Translations under genes and position numbers: made by a program
NCBI GenBank assembly: GCA_030625965.1
Contig: DAOUPV010000002.1
Coordinates: 38,902 to 102,901 of the forward strand
Direction: 5' to 3'
Length of the DNA stretch: 64,000 nt
From: Clostridia bacterium
GTDB lineage: Bacteria; Bacillota; TC1; UBA5767
In this document: positions 58,816 to 64,000 of the stretch, one piece after another
Numbering within the stretch: the stretch's first letter is position 1
Layout: every line of letters begins with the position of its first letter
The notes under the pieces: generated by a model
Told to the model about the DNA's origin: nothing
Seen by the model: the letters and a program-made list of their open reading frames with translations, nothing else
Database searches by the model: none

Positions 58816-58992
58816 ATGGACTATAAAGTCGGAGATAAAGTACAGATGAAAAAAGGCCACCCATGCGGTGCTAATGAATGGGAAGTGTTGCGTGTGGGCA
58901 TGGATTTCAGAATCAAATGCCTCGGCTGCCAGCGCGTGGTCATGCTTCCCAGGAAAAAATTCGAAAAGAATGTAAAACGCAGACTGGATTAA
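58816..58992 (+). CDS. DUF951 family protein
   Basis: MDYKVGDKVQMKKGHPCGANEWEVLRVGMDFRIKCLGCQRVVMLPRKKFEKNVKRRL. Confidence 0.92.
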   Translation: MDYKVGDKVQMKKGHPCGANEWEVLRVGMDFRIKCLGCQRVVMLPRKKFEKNVKRRLD

Positions 58993-59097
58993 AATAGTCA
59001 TTGCTAGCTTCGAGAAGAAGTGTTACAATGATTCGACGATGAATTATCATCCTTACCCCTGTTTGAGGGGGTCAAAGTCCAAAAGGAGGTGAAACGA

Positions 59098-59385
59098 ATG
59101 AGAAAGTATGAGTGTCTATACATCATTGATGCTGAGTTGGAAGACGAAGTCATTCAGGCTGAAGTTGACAAATACACCCAGTTGCTGGAAAAGCACGAGT
59201 GTGATGAAATCAAAATTGATGCATGGGGAAAACGCAGACTTGCTTATGAGATTCGCAAAAAACGTGAGGGATATTATGTTCTTATGGAATATAACGGCCC
59301 AGCTGATTTTGTCAAAGAATTAGAGCGTTTAATGGGAATCGACGAAAAAGTAATGAAATACTTAGTTACAAGAAAAGAAAAATAG
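59098..59385 (+). CDS. rpsF: 30S ribosomal protein S6
   Basis: MRKYECLYIIDAELEDEVIQAEVDKY...WGKRRLAYEIRKKREGYYVLMEY. Confidence 0.97.
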   Translation: MRKYECLYIIDAELEDEVIQAEVDKYTQLLEKHECDEIKIDAWGKRRLAYEIRKKREGYYVLMEYNGPADFVKELERLMGIDEKVMKYLVTRKEK

Positions 59386-59392
59386 GAAAGAG

Positions 59393-59809
59393 GTGCTTGC
59401 TTTGTTCAACAAAGTCGTATTGATTGGGAGACTCACAAGAGATCCCGAGCTAAGATTTACACCCAACGGTAAGGCCGTAGCAAGTTTTTCCTTGGCAGTG
59501 GATAGATCCTTCAAAAGAGAAGGACAGCCAGAAGCCGATTTCTTTAGAATTTCGGTTTGGGGCAAGCAGGCCGAGAATTGTGCAAATTATCTGTCCAAAG
59601 GCAGCTTGACTGCTGTTGATGGACGCATTGAAATTAACAAATACACCGATAAGGATGGTCAGGAACGGACCAGCGTTGACGTTACCGCGAACGATGTGCG
59701 CTTTTTAAGCTCGCCGGGCGGTAAGAAAAACGGTCAAGAGAAGAGCTCAGCCACCGAGGACAAAAAGGGTGACATGAGCGATTTCTCCGACGACGGACTA
59801 CCATTCTAA
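59393..59809 (+). CDS. ssb: Single-stranded DNA-binding protein
   Basis: FNKVVLIGRLTRDPELRFTPNGKAVASFSLAVDR; acidic tail DFSDDGLPF; possible TTG start at 59402. Confidence 0.97.
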   Translation: MLALFNKVVLIGRLTRDPELRFTPNGKAVASFSLAVDRSFKREGQPEADFFRISVWGKQAENCANYLSKGSLTAVDGRIEINKYTDKDGQERTSVDVTANDVRFLSSPGGKKNGQEKSSATEDKKGDMSDFSDDGLPF

Positions 59810-59827
59810 ATCAGGGAGGGAATAGTC

Positions 59828-60064
59828 ATGAAACGTGAGAGAACTAATAGAAGACCACGTAGAAAGGTATGCAGCTTCTGCGTAGACAAAGTCGAGTACA
59901 TCGACTACAAAGATGTCAACAAGCTGAAGAAGTATGTTACCGAGCGCGGCAAGATTCTTCCTAGAAGAATCACTGGTGCATGTGCATCTCACCAGAGGCA
60001 GATTACCAATGCCATCAAGAGAGCGAGACATATCGCACTGATGCCGTACACAACACAAGATTAG
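59828..60064 (+). CDS. rpsR: 30S ribosomal protein S18
   Basis: [60 protein letters not shown]. Confidence 0.98.
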   Translation: MKRERTNRRPRRKVCSFCVDKVEYIDYKDVNKLKKYVTERGKILPRRITGACASHQRQITNAIKRARHIALMPYTTQD

Positions 60065-60070
60065 GTTTGG

Positions 60071-60107
60071 AAAGAGACTTCGGGATTTCATGAAGTCTCT
60101 TTTTTTA
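60071..60107 (+). terminator. Intrinsic terminator after rpsR
   Basis: AAAGAGACTTCgggatttcatGAAGTCTCTTTTTTT. Confidence 0.88.
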
Positions 60108-60134
60108 TTCTATTATAAGTAGTAGAATAATCTT

Positions 60135-61166
60135 ATGCCTAAAGGAGAAAATATGTTTGAAGATAAGCAAATGACGGACAGCAGGTTCATAGCGGAAGGC
60201 GCCATCCTCAGCTGTATGGCTGCAATCCTGGGTATTATCGGAATCTACTTTCCGCCACTAAGCCTAATCAGCAATCTGGTTTGGCTGATTCCTCTGATCG
60301 TGGTGACCATGCGATGGGGTTTCGGGCGGGGCATGATAGCCTTGCTGGTCGCCGGCTCATTGATGGCGATGCTGTCCTCGCCGGTGGATGCACTACTTTT
60401 ATTGGTACAGTATGGAGGTTTGGCCCTGGTATATGGGTATAGTTTTAGGAAGGGAGACCGGTTGCAGAAAACATTGCTGCGGGGAATCCTGGCTGCAGCG
60501 TTAGGGAGTATCCTTATGATTGTGGTCTCTATGGGCGTATTGGGATTTGAGCCAGCCGCATTTGTGGAAGAGATGCAACAAGCTTCTCAAATGACGCTGT
60601 CTTTATATGAAGAGACAGGACTGCTTGCCCAATTTGAGGAACAAGGCGTTTCCCGGGAACAGATTGAGGCGCTAGTCGATAGTGTAAGCAAGTTGATGAT
60701 TAGTATCATACCTAGCATCATGGTGGTGCTGGCCATGCTTACTGCGATCTTCTCCCTGATTCTAACCAGGAGCGTGTTGAAAAGGCTTAAGCTGAATGTG
60801 CCTGCCAAGCTGCCACCCTTCAGGGAGTGGCGGATCGATTTTCGTTATATATACGGATTCATCGCGGGGCTGGCGGCCTATCTATTGGCGGATATTATGT
60901 CCATACCGGTGCTTTCCACTGTCGGTATGAATCTGCTGGTGGCCTTTGGTTTCGTATTCGCCCTGCAAGGCATGGCGGTGCTGGCTTCACTGTTCCACCT
61001 ACTGAAAGGCAGACCTTTGGGTCGGGTTATGCTGATCCTATTCGTACTGTTATTCATGCAGACAGCGGTATACTTGTTGGTGTTCATAGGACTTTTCGAT
61101 TTGTTCTTTGATTATAGGAAAAGATTTGACAGGAAGGGAGATAATCATGAAAGTAATACTCAATAA
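60135..61166 (+). CDS. DUF2232 (YybS-like) membrane protein
   Basis: 343-aa multi-TM protein directly upstream of rplI, as in many Firmicutes. Confidence 0.78.
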   Translation: MPKGENMFEDKQMTDSRFIAEGAILSCMAAILGIIGIYFPPLSLISNLVWLIPLIVVTMRWGFGRGMIALLVAGSLMAMLSSPVDALLLLVQYGGLALVYGYSFRKGDRLQKTLLRGILAAALGSILMIVVSMGVLGFEPAAFVEEMQQASQMTLSLYEETGLLAQFEEQGVSREQIEALVDSVSKLMISIIPSIMVVLAMLTAIFSLILTRSVLKRLKLNVPAKLPPFREWRIDFRYIYGFIAGLAAYLLADIMSIPVLSTVGMNLLVAFGFVFALQGMAVLASLFHLLKGRPLGRVMLILFVLLFMQTAVYLLVFIGLFDLFFDYRKRFDRKGDNHESNTQ

Positions 61167-61596
61167 AGATGTAAAGAAGCTGGGAAAGAAAGGTGACGTG
61201 GTCACAGTCAGTGATGGCTATGCTCGGAATTTCCTGCTACCCAAGGAACTGGCTAAGGAGGCTACTGACGGTAATGTGCGTCAGGCCGAAACCAAGAAGC
61301 AGGAAGTGAAGGAACAGGAACAGGCACGCAGACAGGAAGCACTGGGAAAAAAAGAGGCACTGGAAGGTGGGGTTTTGGAATACATTGCCAAAGCTGGTTC
61401 CGCCGGACGTCTGTTTGGAGCCATTACCAATAAGGATCTGGCGACCAGCATAAATGAGAAATACGGCTTGGCGATTGACAAGAAGAAGATTGAGATGGGG
61501 GACCATATCAAGGTACTCGGAGAATACGAGATCAAGGTCAAACTGTATCCCCAGGTCTCCGCGAAACTGAAAGTGCTCGTTAAAGAAGAAGAATAG
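61147..61596 (+). CDS. rplI: 50S ribosomal protein L9
   Basis: MKVILNKDVKKLGKKGDVVTVSDGYARNFLLPKELA. Confidence 0.98.
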   Translation: MKVILNKDVKKLGKKGDVVTVSDGYARNFLLPKELAKEATDGNVRQAETKKQEVKEQEQARRQEALGKKEALEGGVLEYIAKAGSAGRLFGAITNKDLATSINEKYGLAIDKKKIEMGDHIKVLGEYEIKVKLYPQVSAKLKVLVKEEE

Positions 61597-61605
61597 GAGT
61601 GCAGT

Positions 61606-62916
61606 ATGCTGGAAAGAGTTCCTCCGCACAACGAAGAAGCAGAACAGGCATTTTTAGGTTCGCTCATATTGCAGGGAGATATGCTGGATGAAGTGGGCTC
61701 CAAGATCCACAAGAACAGCTTCTATTTCGAAAAGCATGAAATTATTTACCAGTCTATATTGGAGTTGGCGGAAGAATACCGTCCCGTGGACCTAATTACC
61801 CTGACGAACAAGCTGAAAGAGAAGAGCAGCTTGGACAAAGTGGGAGGCTCTTCCTATATCGCTTACCTGTCTACTGTGGTCCCGACGGCGGCCAATGTGG
61901 TCTACTATGCCGATATTGTGGAAAAGAACGCCGTCTTGCGGGAACTGATTACCACGTCCACCAATATCGCCAGCAAGGCCTTCCAAGGGGAGGCCGAGGT
62001 GGAATATCTGTTGGATGAGTCGGAGCGCATGATTCTGGATGTCGCTGAAAAGCGCCAGAAGGAGGGCTTCACGGAAATAAAAGACGCGTTGAATGTAGCC
62101 ATCGATAACATTTCCAAGATGGCCAAAAATATGGGCGATGTAACGGGGATACCGACCTACCGGGACTTGGACAAGTATCTTTTGGGTCTGCACGAGAGTG
62201 ACATGCTGATCGTAGCCGCCCGACCAGGTATGGGCAAGACCTCTTTCTGTCTCAATCTGGCGTTGAAGGCGGCTAAGGAAGGCTATCCAGTGGCCCTGTT
62301 CAGTCTGGAGATGTCAGCTGATCAGCTGGTGACCCGGATGCTCTCGTCCGAATCCATGATCGACCAGCAGAAACTACGATCCGGTAATATCTCTATCGAA
62401 GAGATTGAACGAATGATTAAGACTGCGGGTGAGATTTCCAAACTGCCCATCTACATTGATGACACGCCAGGCATCTCTGCCATGGAAATCCGGGGCAAGG
62501 CCAGACGTCTCAAGGCCAAGCACGGATTGGGTTTGATTATCATCGACTACCTGCAACTCATGCAGTCTCATAAGAAAAGTGAGAACCGGCAACAAGAAGT
62601 ATCCGAAATCTCACGTTCGCTGAAAGCTTTGGCCAGGGAACTGAGTGTCCCCCTAATGGCTCTTTCACAGCTGAGCCGAGCTGTAGAGCAGACCGCCGAC
62701 AAGAAACCGGCGCTTAGCCATCTGAGGGAGTCCGGATCATTGGAGCAGGACAGTGACTGCGTTATGTTCATACACCGTCCGGAATACTATGATGAGGAGA
62801 CCGAGAAGAAAAATATCGCGGAAATCATCATCGCCAAACACCGTCACGGTCCTACCGGCACCGTGGAGTTGGCCTTCTTCGCGGAGCTGACGAAGTTTGC
62901 TGATTTGGCGCATTAA
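61606..62916 (+). CDS. dnaB: Replicative DNA helicase DnaB
   Basis: RVPPHNEEAEQAFLGSLI; ARPGMGKTSFCLNLALKAA; LRESGSLEQDSDCVMFIHRPEYY. Confidence 0.97.
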   Translation: MLERVPPHNEEAEQAFLGSLILQGDMLDEVGSKIHKNSFYFEKHEIIYQSILELAEEYRPVDLITLTNKLKEKSSLDKVGGSSYIAYLSTVVPTAANVVYYADIVEKNAVLRELITTSTNIASKAFQGEAEVEYLLDESERMILDVAEKRQKEGFTEIKDALNVAIDNISKMAKNMGDVTGIPTYRDLDKYLLGLHESDMLIVAARPGMGKTSFCLNLALKAAKEGYPVALFSLEMSADQLVTRMLSSESMIDQQKLRSGNISIEEIERMIKTAGEISKLPIYIDDTPGISAMEIRGKARRLKAKHGLGLIIIDYLQLMQSHKKSENRQQEVSEISRSLKALARELSVPLMALSQLSRAVEQTADKKPALSHLRESGSLEQDSDCVMFIHRPEYYDEETEKKNIAEIIIAKHRHGPTGTVELAFFAELTKFADLAH

Positions 62917-62980
62917 TTAGTGAAAGTACTAGCATTCTTTTCGACTCTCGCATATAATGGTTCAGTATTGGAGGGTTAAG

Positions 62981-63433
62981 ATGAGAAAATTTGTAAGAGG
63001 CGCTTCGATAGCGGCTATATATATCGTGCTTTGCTACATACCAGGCATCTCAGCCATATCTTTCGGACCGATTCAATTCCGGGTGGCGGAGAGTTTGGTA
63101 GTATTGCCCATACTTTTCCCTGAAGCAATACCAGGATTGTTTGTAGGCGTGTTTATTGCCAATCTGATTGGGCCATATGGACTGATAGATGCAGTAGTGG
63201 GTAGCGCGGCTACGTTGCTAGCGGCAGTTCTGACTTACCGCTTTCGCAAGACCATCTGGGCTTATTGGTCGCCGGTTATCGTTAATGGAATCGTAATCAG
63301 CATTTATTTGCATATATTAGCAGGATGGCCCTATCTGGCCACGGCAGCTAGCGTTGCTACTGGCGAAGCTTTGGTAGTATTTACTTTAGGAAAGCTGCTA
63401 GTACGTAAATTGAGAGATACTAAGTTAGACTAA
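62981..63433 (+). CDS. queT: QueT transporter family protein
   Basis: IQFRVAESLVVLPILFPEAIPGLFVGVFIANLIGPYGLIDAVVGSAATLLAAVLTYRFR. Confidence 0.82.
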   Translation: MRKFVRGASIAAIYIVLCYIPGISAISFGPIQFRVAESLVVLPILFPEAIPGLFVGVFIANLIGPYGLIDAVVGSAATLLAAVLTYRFRKTIWAYWSPVIVNGIVISIYLHILAGWPYLATAASVATGEALVVFTLGKLLVRKLRDTKLD

Positions 63434-63436
63434 TAA

Positions 63437-64000
<564 letters not shown>

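Noticed and set aside
62917-62980. Possible preQ1 riboswitch before queT
   Set aside because: The 64-nt gap is too short and lacks the preQ1 hairpin plus A-rich tail consensus.

Overview
The window is an origin-proximal region of a low-GC Gram-positive (Firmicutes/Clostridia-like) chromosome. It opens with the standard oriC block: a partial yaaA-like gene, dnaN and dnaA on the minus strand, then rpmH-rnpA-yidD-yidC-jag-mnmE-mnmG-rsmG-parA-parB, with a perfect parS palindrome at the parB stop. It ends with the rpsF-ssb-rpsR-(DUF2232)-rplI-dnaB-queT-like-purA block. About 48 kb of mostly accessory DNA lies between parB and rpsF. The largest accessory part (about 15.2-43.9 kb) is a regulator-less catabolic cluster: two IorAB 2-oxoacid:ferredoxin oxidoreductases, an SSS symporter, an ATP-dependent hydantoinase HyuAB, an opine-dehydrogenase-like protein, a non-ornithine carbamoyltransferase, an APC permease, a PreA-like dihydropyrimidine dehydrogenase, an SsnA-like amidohydrolase, an ADP-forming acyl-CoA synthetase split into two genes, a three-gene molybdenum hydroxylase (XDH family), and a 1189-aa fusion of an NfnB/GltD-like flavoprotein with Fe-S and NuoG/FDH-like domains. 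The most striking signal is a pair of homologous ~235-nt non-coding leaders (15251-15480 and 20145-20384). Each follows a consensus sigma-A promoter, ends in an intrinsic terminator, and has helices supported by compensatory differences between the copies. In both, a hairpin-loop segment can pair with the 5' arm of the terminator. They look like an orphan riboswitch or attenuator class controlling this cluster. Other notable items are a phosphoglycerate-mutase-family protein lacking both catalytic residues, a degenerate Nudix neighbour, a TadE-like pilin with an Ada-type Zn-finger tail, a tad pilus island, an IS3-family remnant at the cluster boundary, and a transglutaminase-like hypothetical protein. 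All calls come from reading the sequence; no database searches were run.
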